In this document: in pieces, positions 1-6,911 of the stretch
How the letters are laid out: each line of letters starts with the position of its first letter
How positions within the stretch are numbered: the stretch's first letter is position 1
Assembly: GCA_947483545.1 (NCBI GenBank)
Contig: CANKNP010000187.1
Coordinates: forward strand, 1-10,259
DNA: 10,259 nt
DNA from: Deltaproteobacteria bacterium
Lineage (GTDB): Bacteria; Myxococcota; UBA796; SXON01
Direction: 5' to 3'
Notes under the pieces: generated by a model
Seen by the model: the letters and a program-made list of their open reading frames with translations, nothing else
Told to the model about the DNA's origin: nothing
Databases searched by the model: none
Made by a program: the position numbers and the translations under genes

Positions 1-9
1 GAGCCGCTC

Positions 10-792
10 ATGCGCTTCAACGATCGCATCGAGGGCCCCCACCCTCCGAAGCAGTCGGGCCCCGCCGTCGAACCGCTTCCGCCCCTGGATCTCGATCAGG
101 CTGTGCTCTCGGTCGAAGAGGCCCAGTGGCAGTTTGAGCTGTCCCGCCCGGGCCGGCTGATCCACGTCGGCTGGATGGTCGCAGGCGATGTGGTGGTGGG
201 CAACCACCGCGGCTGTGGCGTCGTCATCCCCGAAGTGCGCGCTTTTCCCGAGCAGGCGTTCATGACGCTCGATTACTTCCGCCTCGCCGTGCGCAAGAAA
301 GGCCGAATCGAGCTGCTCCAAGAGGGCGAGGCACGGGTGATCTCCCACGGCGTGGAGGTCGGCACGGTGGACAACCTGGACGGCGTCCGGATGGAGGTCG
401 TCCGTCGCGACGAGAACCTGGAGCCCGACTTCGATGTCGTGCTGTCCTTGGAGAGCGACCCCAGCCTGCCCGACCCGCGCGCCCGTTTGCTGCTCGTGGA
501 CACGAGCGAGAGGCTCACGGCCGCCTTGTTCACCACCGGGCTCCCTTTGCGGGCGGGTCGCCGCGTCCGGCTCGGTCCCGTCGAGGCGACGGCCACCTTC
601 GACGGCGAGCGCGTCGTGATCTCCGACTACCTCAGCACCTATCGGCTCCCCGCGGGCGGCTTCCGGCCCTGCTTCCACAAGGACGGCGCCCGGGGCTACC
701 GCACCTGGCCTGAAGACGGCGCGCCGATCACGCTCGGCCCCGGCGACAGCTTGATGTCTGGCAACTGCGTCTACCGGTTCCAGCCCGCATGA
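10..792 (+). CDS. FHA-like domain protein (degenerate), first gene of a phospho-signalling module
   Basis: Predicted cytoplasmic protein of 260 residues with no signal peptide or membrane segment. Residues about 50-110 carry a forkhead-associated (FHA)-like core, with VVVGNHRGCGVVIPE resembling the usual VGRxxxCDIVIPD strand-turn. The following SRRH phosphopeptide-binding stretch is replaced by FPEQAF, so classical phosphothreonine binding is doubtful. A second beta-rich part (about 160-258) ends in TLGPGDSLMSGNCVYRF, much like the last strands of an FHA domain. Its stop overlaps the start of the PP2C gene (ATGA), so the two are probably translationally coupled, and a kinase gene follows. This suggests an adaptor or scaffold for phospho-signalling, which is inference. 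The ATG at 10 is the first in the window, but the frame stays open to base 1, so the true start could lie upstream. The reading frame is well supported; the family call is tentative. Confidence 0.72.
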   Translation: MRFNDRIEGPHPPKQSGPAVEPLPPLDLDQAVLSVEEAQWQFELSRPGRLIHVGWMVAGDVVVGNHRGCGVVIPEVRAFPEQAFMTLDYFRLAVRKKGRIELLQEGEARVISHGVEVGTVDNLDGVRMEVVRRDENLEPDFDVVLSLESDPSLPDPRARLLLVDTSERLTAALFTTGLPLRAGRRVRLGPVEATATFDGERVVISDYLSTYRLPAGGFRPCFHKDGARGYRTWPEDGAPITLGPGDSLMSGNCVYRFQPA

Positions 793-1679
793 GCCTGTCC
801 GAGATCTACCGCGTGGGCGTGGCTTGCACGGTCGGCATCGGCCCCGCGCACGGGGGGCGTTCGCGCAACGAGGACAACTACCTTGTCGGACGGGAGGGCG
901 AGGTCCGCGTTCGGTTGGGGGATCAGGAGCACGTCGAGGATGCGCTCTCGGACCCCACGCTTGTGCTCGCCGTGGCGGATGGCATGGGTGGCCACGAGGA
1001 TGGCGAGGTCGCCAGCACCACGACTGTCCAGGCGATCTCTCGCTTGTACGGGCGACCGCGCCCCCGGGATGTCGAGGCCACGATGCGGGAGTTCGTGCTC
1101 GACACCCATCACAGGCTTCGCCCGACCGTCTCTGTCGGCGGCGTGGTGAAGATGGGCACCACGCTCACGCTGCTCTGGGTCATCGCGGGGCGAGGCTACT
1201 GGGTGCACGTCGGGGACAGCCGCCTCTACCTCTTGCGCGCTGGCGAGCTGCTGACGCTCACGCGTGACCATACCCGCGCCGAGTTCGCACGGCGGGACGG
1301 CCGCCCCGAGCCGCCCTATCCGAACCACCTGTCGCAGAACTTCCTCTACGGCTCCCGCGGTCTGGGGAACGATGAGTCCCTCCGCATCGACCACGGGGTG
1401 GACACGGGGAGCCTGAACCTCTTGCAAGGCGACCGACTGCTGCTGTGCAGCGATGGGCTGCACGGCTTCGTGGACATCGAGATGATCCGCGACGCGCTCT
1501 CCGCCGGCGACGACGCCACAGGCGCGGCCAAGGGCCTGGTCGCAGCCGCGATGCGCGCGGAAGGCGACGACAACATCACCGCGGTCGTGTTGGAGGTCAC
1601 GGGCGACCCCACAACCCAGCCTGAACCTGATCCCGAGGATGATTGGGCTGCCGGCGACGGCACCCTCGTTCCGCTGTAG
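789..1679 (+). CDS. PP2C-family (PPM) Ser/Thr protein phosphatase
   Basis: A metal-dependent phosphatase of 296 residues that removes phosphate from Ser/Thr residues of proteins; predicted cytoplasmic. All the main PP2C motifs are present in order: RSRNEDN (24-30), VADGMGGH (62-69), MGTT (122-125), GDSRLY (142-147), CSDGL (220-224) and DDNIT (260-264). These supply the Asp residues that hold the two metal ions, so it should be active. The size fits the stand-alone bacterial Stp/PppA type, with a short acidic tail (about 275-290) after the catalytic domain. The start overlaps the previous stop by 4 bases (ATGA) and there is no clear Shine-Dalgarno sequence, so translation probably depends on coupling. 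A Ser/Thr kinase-like gene begins 54 bases downstream; the natural inference is that the phosphatase opposes that kinase or acts on its targets or on the FHA-like protein. Confidence 0.96.
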   Translation: MSLSEIYRVGVACTVGIGPAHGGRSRNEDNYLVGREGEVRVRLGDQEHVEDALSDPTLVLAVADGMGGHEDGEVASTTTVQAISRLYGRPRPRDVEATMREFVLDTHHRLRPTVSVGGVVKMGTTLTLLWVIAGRGYWVHVGDSRLYLLRAGELLTLTRDHTRAEFARRDGRPEPPYPNHLSQNFLYGSRGLGNDESLRIDHGVDTGSLNLLQGDRLLLCSDGLHGFVDIEMIRDALSAGDDATGAAKGLVAAAMRAEGDDNITAVVLEVTGDPTTQPEPDPEDDWAAGDGTLVPL

Positions 1680-1733
1680 GCTTGTTCTGGGGCCGCGCGC
1701 CCGCGTTTGGTGTGTACCAGGACACCAACCACC

Positions 1734-3797
1734 ATGCGCATGACCCTTCTCCCTGGCGACCTCCCCGACCTCGTGCCGGGGACCGGCGATCCGGTTGTCC
1801 TGTTCGCACGGAGCGGCCGAAGCTACACGCTCGGCGCAACGCCTCTCGGAGAAGGTGCTCAGGCGGAGGTGTGGCCTGCTGTCGGGGAGGACGGCGTCCC
1901 CGTCGCCATCAAGCTGAGCCACCGCGGCCACGCTTCGGCGATCGCGATCACGGACGAGGCGAGGATGCTCCTGGCCATCGAGGAGACAGGCGCTACCTGC
2001 ACCGTTCGCTGCGTGGACCAATTTGAATACGACGGCCGATCCGGCTTCGCGATGTCCCTGTGCACCAAGGACGTCGACGCACACACGCGCGAAGCCGTCC
2101 GCGCCGTCCCCTCTCGGGGCGTGGAGGCGGTCCTGGCCATCACCTCCGCCATCGCTCGATGCCTCGACACGCTCCACCGCGTCCAGCTCCCGGGCAGCGA
2201 GGGGCACATCGTGCACCGTGAAGTGAAGCCTGAGAACATCCTCGTCGATGCCGAGGGTCAGATCCGCCTCGCGGACTTCGGCGGCTCGTTGGTCGCAGAC
2301 GGGATGGCGTCGATGGAGCTTGGCATCTTCGGCTCACCGATGTGGGCGCCGTTTGATCAGATGCTCCCGGGGCACCCCGAGCCGAACCCGACCTGGGACA
2401 CCTATGCGTGCTGCGTCATGCTCTTCTGGTGGCTGACTGACGGGCGGCCGGCCTATCAGAGCGATCCGGCGCCGATGTTGACGGCGCGGGGCCTCGCTGC
2501 CTGGAGCGCGCTGTCGGATGCCGCGCAGGCCTCAGACGCCGCAGCGCGCAAGTCCGCGTTCCGGGCGCTCGTCGCCACCCGGGAAGGGACCCACGCCGCG
2601 GAGCTCGTCGACGTGCGGGGCCACGGCGCGATCCAGGATCAGGACCGCACCGCGCTCGCGGCCGGGGTCTCCCGGCTCGCCGACGCCGCGGTGTATGGCG
2701 ACGAGGCGGTCGCCCACTGTGTCCGGGAGCTGGGCGAGCTCCTGGCACGGGGTTTGTCCCCGCTCTCCCACCCGTCGCCGCCGAACCGGTTCTGGAGTGC
2801 TGGCGATCTGGTCGCGGAGCTGGACGCCATCCAACGGCGGCTGGTTCAGGCCCGGGAAGCCCGCGTGGGCGAGACGGAGCGGGTCGAGCTGCGGGCACGC
2901 GTCAAGTCCTTCGAGCAACGGCCGCGCCGCAACCGCCCTTGGGTGGTGTTCGGCGCCGTGGCCGGTTTCCTCGGGGTGCTGCTGGTGGGGACCGCGGTCG
3001 CCATGCTTCCACCACTCTCCGCGGCAGTAATTGAGCCCGAGCTGGCGGTCGGTGAGGTCGCGAAGGTCCCGAAGGTGGCGAAGGTGGCGGTCCCTGGGGG
3101 CGAGTTTGTCGCCGGCGACGCGCGCGGGGACGGCGAGGACGACGAGCGGCCGACGCGCACCTTGACCCTGCCGGCGTTCTCCATCCATCGCACCGAGGTC
3201 TCCACGCGCGACTATCTGTCCTGCGTCGGCGCCGGGGCATGCACCCCGCCGGCCTGGAGCCAGCCCGGATCGGCCTTTGAGTTGGGTGTCGGTGCAAAGG
3301 GGGATGTCTTCCGCTCGCTGATGGGGGACGAACAACCCATCGTCGGCGTCACTTGGAGGCAGGCCGCGAGCTTCTGCGGCTTTGCAGGGGGACGATTGCC
3401 GACAGAGTGGGAGTGGGAGAAGGCCGCGACGTGGTCCGCAGATGCAGACACTGCTGAGGAAAAGCGCCGTTGGCCCTGGGGAGATGCGGCGCCCGACTGC
3501 ACGCGCGCAAACTACGGCGCGTGTGCCCATGGCCGCACCTTGCCCGTGGACGCGTTCACCGCCGGCGCGAGCGCATGGGGAGCGGAGGGCATGGCCGGGA
3601 ACGCATGGGAATGGACGGTCAGCACCTACGAGGTCGTGCGACGCGAGTTCTTCCGCCGTGTAGTGGAGCAGCACCGCGTGCTTCGTGGCGGCGCGTGGAA
3701 CTCCGACGAGTCAGCGATCCGGCCCACGTTTCGTCGTCACTTCACGCCGGACGGGGTCTCCGACATGCATTCGTTCCGGTGCGTGTTTGATGCGTGA
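1734..3797 (+). CDS. Transmembrane Ser/Thr kinase-like protein with C-terminal FGE-sulfatase (SUMF1-type) domain; HRD Asp replaced by Glu
   Basis: A 687-residue receptor-like protein. Residues about 30-245 form a Hanks-type kinase domain: glycine loop LGEGAQAEV (38-46), Lys60 in VAIKL, DFG (181-183), and Lys165 and Asn168 of the catalytic loop. The catalytic loop reads HREVKPEN, so the proton-accepting Asp is Glu163, and the APE motif reads APF (205-207). It may therefore be a weak kinase or a pseudokinase. A helical, charged linker (about 355-400) leads to RPRRNR and one membrane helix (about 403-425). The rest (453-687) is an FGE-sulfatase/SUMF1-like domain (LPTEWEWEKA, GMAGNAWEWT, RVLRGGAW, FRC) predicted to lie outside the inner membrane. 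The two FGE catalytic cysteines appear absent, suggesting a binding or sensing role. The ATG at 1734 is preferred because AGGA (1719-1722) lies 11 bases upstream; TTG 1707 would add nine residues. Confidence 0.94.
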   Translation: MRMTLLPGDLPDLVPGTGDPVVLFARSGRSYTLGATPLGEGAQAEVWPAVGEDGVPVAIKLSHRGHASAIAITDEARMLLAIEETGATCTVRCVDQFEYDGRSGFAMSLCTKDVDAHTREAVRAVPSRGVEAVLAITSAIARCLDTLHRVQLPGSEGHIVHREVKPENILVDAEGQIRLADFGGSLVADGMASMELGIFGSPMWAPFDQMLPGHPEPNPTWDTYACCVMLFWWLTDGRPAYQSDPAPMLTARGLAAWSALSDAAQASDAAARKSAFRALVATREGTHAAELVDVRGHGAIQDQDRTALAAGVSRLADAAVYGDEAVAHCVRELGELLARGLSPLSHPSPPNRFWSAGDLVAELDAIQRRLVQAREARVGETERVELRARVKSFEQRPRRNRPWVVFGAVAGFLGVLLVGTAVAMLPPLSAAVIEPELAVGEVAKVPKVAKVAVPGGEFVAGDARGDGEDDERPTRTLTLPAFSIHRTEVSTRDYLSCVGAGACTPPAWSQPGSAFELGVGAKGDVFRSLMGDEQPIVGVTWRQAASFCGFAGGRLPTEWEWEKAATWSADADTAEEKRRWPWGDAAPDCTRANYGACAHGRTLPVDAFTAGASAWGAEGMAGNAWEWTVSTYEVVRREFFRRVVEQHRVLRGGAWNSDESAIRPTFRRHFTPDGVSDMHSFRCVFDA
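3060..3086 (+). repeat. Three 9-bp tandem repeats in the kinase-to-FGE linker
   Basis: Three in-frame copies of a 9-base unit (GCGAAGGTC, CCGAAGGTG, GCGAAGGTG) encode AKV PKV AKV. They lie in the juxtamembrane linker between the membrane helix and the FGE-like domain of the kinase-like protein. The copies differ at one or two bases. Such a short repeat can change copy number by slippage without breaking the frame. Confidence 0.7.
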
Positions 3798-3800
3798 CAC

Positions 3801-5054
3801 CTACTCGTAGCTGACCCAATCCTCCGGCATCGCCGCACGCGCGACGTAGAACGCCGAAGCGTCGATGCTGGATCCCGTCGTCCCAAAATATTCGGAGTTG
3901 TAGTTGATCCCGTCGGTGCCGGACTGCGTGGACCAATAGCGGAAGCCGTCGACATCGCCGTCGCTGTCGGTCTCCCAGTCCACGAAGATCACGCTGTGGC
4001 CGCTCCCGGAATTGCGCCAGAACTGAACGAAGTCCCCTGGTTGTACATCGTCCCAAGAATACACACGCTCGCCCACCCCATAATTGGTGAGCGCGATCCC
4101 GACGCCGTCCCCGTCCAGGTCCCGGACAAACCAATCCACACGAAAAGTGTCGAGTTCATCCACGGTCATCCCGTTCAGCGTACCGTCCCCGCCCGTGCTT
4201 CGATCCGCCTGGTCAAACGCCTGCATCATCACCTCCCAGGTAAGCCCGACACAGTAGCACCTGCCTTCGGGATCGCCCTCCGCGACGAGCTCCTCTCGGT
4301 ACTCGATGTCCTGCGTCGTGCCATACCAACTGCCCCCCTCGGGCCAATAATACTCGTGCGTGCCATCGGTTGGATAGCCCTCGAGCACATCGATCACCAG
4401 CGCGTTGAAGCCCGCACCCTGCGGCGAGCTGCCCTCCGCCACCGTCAGGGTGATGCCATCCGAGGCGCGCAGGTACCCGGTGCTCACGTAGCCGCGGGCT
4501 TCCACAAAGTGGGCCTCGCCCTCCCCCGGCACATCGATGGTCAGCAGCCCCGCGTCGTCCACCGAGCCGATCGAGGTGCCATCGACGTAGACCTCGATCT
4601 CCACGAGATCGTCCGACCCGTCCACCACGAAGGTGACGGGGTTGTAGACTGTGGACGAGGCGCTCGGGCTCTGAATCGTCACCCACGTGGAGCCCTCCTC
4701 GGCCACGCGGATCGAGAGGTCGTGGGTGGAGAGCGCGCCCCCTTCGGCGTCAAACCCGGACAGCTCCAGCTCGTGGAGCCCGTCCGCCAAGGTCACGGTG
4801 ATCTCCCCCTCGTCCACGGCCGCGGTCGCCACCTCCGCGCCGCCGGCAACCAGGGCGACGCTGTCCACGTTGCTCCCGGCGGCAAACGTCAGCACAAAGG
4901 GGCTGGCGACCGTCTCGCCGTTGGCCGGGCTGGTCACCTGCACCGAATCAGCGCGTAGAAAGGTCGGATCTTCCCCATCCCCACGGGACGTCTCCTTGTC
5001 CTTGTCGGCGCAGGCGGGAAGAGCGAGCACGAGGAGCGGGAGGAGGTAGCGCAT
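3801..5054 (-). CDS. Lipoprotein with tandem Ig-like regions and a C-terminal NlpC/P60- or CHAP-like cysteine peptidase domain
   Basis: A 417-residue secreted lipoprotein. The N-terminus has a short hydrophobic signal and lipobox LPAC, with lipidation at Cys15. Two beta-rich Ig-like repeats follow (about 36-118 and 123-206), each opening with a VTSPANGETV- or VTIQSPSAS-type strand. Residues about 215-412 look like a papain-fold amidase or peptidase: GRCYCVGLTW (Cys266 or Cys268 as nucleophile), QPGDFVQFW (338-346) and GHSVIFVDW with His353. Two acidic loops, DLDGDGVG (312-319) and DSDGDVDG (363-370), resemble calcium-binding loops. The likely role is cleavage or remodelling of peptidoglycan or another envelope peptide; the substrate is unknown. 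It is the last gene of the minus-strand cluster, 85 bases after the DUF4442 gene, and its 3' end lies 3 bases from that of the kinase gene. No clear Shine-Dalgarno sequence precedes the ATG. Confidence 0.88.
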   Translation of the reverse strand: MRYLLPLLVLALPACADKDKETSRGDGEDPTFLRADSVQVTSPANGETVASPFVLTFAAGSNVDSVALVAGGAEVATAAVDEGEITVTLADGLHELELSGFDAEGGALSTHDLSIRVAEEGSTWVTIQSPSASSTVYNPVTFVVDGSDDLVEIEVYVDGTSIGSVDDAGLLTIDVPGEGEAHFVEARGYVSTGYLRASDGITLTVAEGSSPQGAGFNALVIDVLEGYPTDGTHEYYWPEGGSWYGTTQDIEYREELVAEGDPEGRCYCVGLTWEVMMQAFDQADRSTGGDGTLNGMTVDELDTFRVDWFVRDLDGDGVGIALTNYGVGERVYSWDDVQPGDFVQFWRNSGSGHSVIFVDWETDSDGDVDGFRYWSTQSGTDGINYNSEYFGTTGSSIDASAFYVARAAMPEDWVSYE

Positions 5055-5078
5055 CGCGGCGAGGTAACAAGAAGTGGG

Positions 5079-5102
5079 CGGGCTTGGCGCCTTGCCGGCC
5101 CG
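5079..5102 (-). terminator. Possible stem-loop between the DUF4442 and peptidase-lipoprotein genes
   Basis: CGGGC (5079-5083) pairs with GCCCG (5098-5102), and inside it GGC (5086-5088) pairs with GCC (5094-5096). This gives about 8 base pairs with a small internal bulge and a 5-base loop. Read on the minus strand, a moderately T-rich stretch (ACTTCTTGTTA) follows. It lies in the only sizeable gap of the minus-strand cluster, so it could be a weak terminator or attenuator after the DUF4442 gene. There is no real T-run, so chance pairing in GC-rich DNA remains possible. Confidence 0.3.
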
Positions 5103-5139
5103 GTGAATCCTGGCCGTTGAACGCCCGTGAACCCCGCGG

Positions 5140-5670
5140 TCACTTCCCCCGCTTCACCTTCACCGACCAGTTGAACGTAAACCGGCTGACTTCCTGGCCA
5201 TCCTCCATCTTTCCGACGGTGCGCAGCACAAACGTCTGTGCCTGCCCGGTGGCCTTGGCCTCGGCGATGGCGGCAAACACGATGTCCCCCTCCTCGCACG
5301 TGAAAGTGGCCCGCGAGACGGCCTTCTTGCCGAAGGAACCCTCCATCCCGGTGATCAAGAGCGAGATCGGCACCCCCGCATCCTCGACCGCGAGCAGCCC
5401 GAGCGCCCCTGTCGAGAGCTCGGCGGCCATCGCCTGTGCGGCAAAATAGGTGGATTTGAACGGGTTCTGGCTGCGCCACCCGTAGGGCACCGACGTGACA
5501 CACCGCCCGGGGGTCAAGCTCTCGACCCGCACACCCGCGAACCACGCCGCGGGCAGGATCGCGAACGACCAGCCAGCGAACAGGATCCGGCTGCTCACAC
5601 GCGCCTGCAACTTCAGCGCCGCCGGGGAGAGCACGCGCGGGCCGGCCGCTATCGAATTCACCTGGGGCAT
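5140..5670 (-). CDS. DUF4442 hotdog-fold protein (thioesterase-like)
   Basis: A protein of 176 residues resembling the DUF4442 branch of the hotdog fold, a superfamily that includes acyl-CoA thioesterases. Supporting stretches are the early hydrophobic segment, the central VPYGWRSQNPFKSTYFAAQA (about 61-80), AELSTG (83-88) leading to the core helix, and the C-terminal strands FTFNWSVKVKR. The acyl substrate cannot be told from the sequence. The start is ambiguous. ATG 5670 is preferred because AGGTGA (5682-5687) precedes it by 11 bases. ATG 5694 would give 184 residues and overlap the CapA-like gene by 13 bases. Either way it should be co-transcribed, and probably translationally coupled, with the CapA-like gene upstream. 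The frame stays open much further upstream, but that part is antisense-frame noise inside the CapA-like gene. Confidence 0.85.
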   Translation of the reverse strand: MPQVNSIAAGPRVLSPAALKLQARVSSRILFAGWSFAILPAAWFAGVRVESLTPGRCVTSVPYGWRSQNPFKSTYFAAQAMAAELSTGALGLLAVEDAGVPISLLITGMEGSFGKKAVSRATFTCEEGDIVFAAIAEAKATGQAQTFVLRTVGKMEDGQEVSRFTFNWSVKVKRGK

Positions 5671-5681
5671 GACGTTCTCAC

Positions 5682-5687
5682 TCACCT
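5682..5687 (-). promoter_or_regulatory. Ribosome binding site deciding the DUF4442 start
   Basis: AGGTGA on the minus strand matches the anti-Shine-Dalgarno complement, overlaps the TGA stop of the CapA-like gene, and lies 11 bases before ATG 5670. The region just upstream of the alternative ATG 5694 has no comparable motif. Confidence 0.45.
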
Positions 5688-6911
5688 TTTCCATCCAGTG
5701 CCCAACAGGGCGTCCAAACGTTGAAGCTCCTCTACGACATCGGGATCGTCGCTCCCGGACGCAGGCACCACCTCGATGCCCTCCGCACCCGCGGCGGTCA
5801 CCGCGGCTTGCCAACCCAAGCCCGTGACGTCCGGGTTCAGCGTCACGCTCCCGACGATCCCGGTTTGGCACGGCAGGGTCTCCATTGTCGTGCCAAAATT
5901 GCCGAGGCTGTAGAGGATCGCCGCGTTTCGCGGCACCCCCGTGCCATCCTCCACCGCACAGGTCCCGATCCCGGCGGTCTCGCCCTGGTTCACGGCGCAG
6001 ATCTCCGGGGGTTGGACCACGTGGGGGCCCTCCCCGACGATGAGATCCGCCCCCAAGGCGATCATCTCCCGCGCCAGCACCATGAAGTGCGGGTCGGAAT
6101 AATATTCGTATTCGAACCCCCAGTGCAGGAGGAGCACGACAGAGGCTGCGCCTGCCGCCCGCGCAGAGGTGATCGCCTCGCCGATGCTGGTGAGATCGAT
6201 CGCCTCGTCCAGGTGCCCAAACGGGACGATGAAAAGTTCCCGGTCGGGGCTGTCCACCCGATTGTTCAGACCCCACGTGAACGAGAGGAACGCGATCTCG
6301 CCAACGGCGAGGTGGCTGTCGATCCCCGTGCGTTGAAACCCGTGGGCGTCCACCTGTGCGAGGGTCGCGGTCACCGATGCGTTCCCGAGATCCATCGTGT
6401 GATTGTTGTTCAGTTGGAGTACGTCGAGCGGCAGCCCTTCCAGGATCTCCGGGGGAGCGTTGAACGCGTACAGCGGCAGATCATCCTTGTCGGTCGGCTG
6501 ATCGGGATCGACGGGCGTCTCCAGGTTTCCGATCCGCAGATCGCCGTCCAGCAGGCCGGCCACGGGGTCCAGGAACGTGCTCCAGTTGTCGCCGATCCAC
6601 ATCACGTCGCCGACAAAATCAAGCTGGGTGCCGACGCCCAGGGGTGGGATCTTCGGGCGCATGACCTCGAAGTGTTCAAGCGCCTCCTGGGGTGCGCTCT
6701 TGCGGTGAAGCACGGACTTCTGGGTATAGAGCAGCGTCTGATCGATGTCCGTCAGCGGGTCCCAGGTCTCGGTCTCGAACCGTACCTCCTCGTAGTCCTC
6801 CAAATCCGTCTGCGGCGTGTAGGTGTAGGGAAACGCGAGCGCGGCCACCCCCGTCTCCTCGGTCCCGCCCGCGCAGGCGGACGCCAAACAAACGAGCGCG
6901 GCCAGCCTCAT
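5682..6911 (-). CDS. CapA/PgsA-family metallophosphatase-like lipoprotein
   Basis: A 409-residue lipoprotein of the CapA (poly-gamma-glutamate capsule, PGA_cap) calcineurin-like metallophosphatase family. The signal ends in ASAC, with lipidation expected at Cys13. The fold motifs appear in order: FVGDVMW with Asp102, GNLET (128-132), NNNHTMDLG with Asn169 and His171, LLHWGFEYEYYSDP with His263, GEGPHVVQ with His297, and YSLGNF (334-339). The usual GHGPH or GHHPH motif reads GEGPH here, so one expected metal ligand is Glu294. No capsule ligase (CapB/CapC-like) gene is in the window, so poly-gamma-glutamate synthesis is not implied; many CapA homologues work in other envelope contexts. ATG 6911 is preferred because it makes an ATGA overlap with the gene before; ATG 6920 would add three residues. 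Confidence 0.92.
   Translation of the reverse strand: MRLAALVCLASACAGGTEETGVAALAFPYTYTPQTDLEDYEEVRFETETWDPLTDIDQTLLYTQKSVLHRKSAPQEALEHFEVMRPKIPPLGVGTQLDFVGDVMWIGDNWSTFLDPVAGLLDGDLRIGNLETPVDPDQPTDKDDLPLYAFNAPPEILEGLPLDVLQLNNNHTMDLGNASVTATLAQVDAHGFQRTGIDSHLAVGEIAFLSFTWGLNNRVDSPDRELFIVPFGHLDEAIDLTSIGEAITSARAAGAASVVLLLHWGFEYEYYSDPHFMVLAREMIALGADLIVGEGPHVVQPPEICAVNQGETAGIGTCAVEDGTGVPRNAAILYSLGNFGTTMETLPCQTGIVGSVTLNPDVTGLGWQAAVTAAGAEGIEVVPASGSDDPDVVEELQRLDALLGTGWKR

Noticed and set aside
1707..1733. TTG start extending the kinase-like protein by nine residues
   Set aside because: No good ribosome binding site precedes it, whereas ATG 1734 has AGGA at a workable distance.
771..2216. Minus-strand open frame of 481 codons over the phosphatase and the start of the kinase-like gene
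   Set aside because: Antisense to strongly supported PP2C and kinase coding sequence; composition is unlike a real protein.
2532..3674. Minus-strand open frame of 380 codons over the kinase-like gene
   Set aside because: Antisense shadow; the plus strand carries clear membrane and FGE-like motifs.
3996..4958. Long plus-strand open frame (320 codons) opposite the peptidase lipoprotein gene
   Set aside because: Arg/His/Gly/Ala-rich composition with no domain, lying antisense to a gene with a lipobox and conserved motifs; typical of high-GC antisense frames.
5695..6276. N-terminal extension of the DUF4442 frame
   Set aside because: It overlaps the CapA-like gene in another frame and is Arg/Gly-rich; the hotdog-like part begins near 5670.
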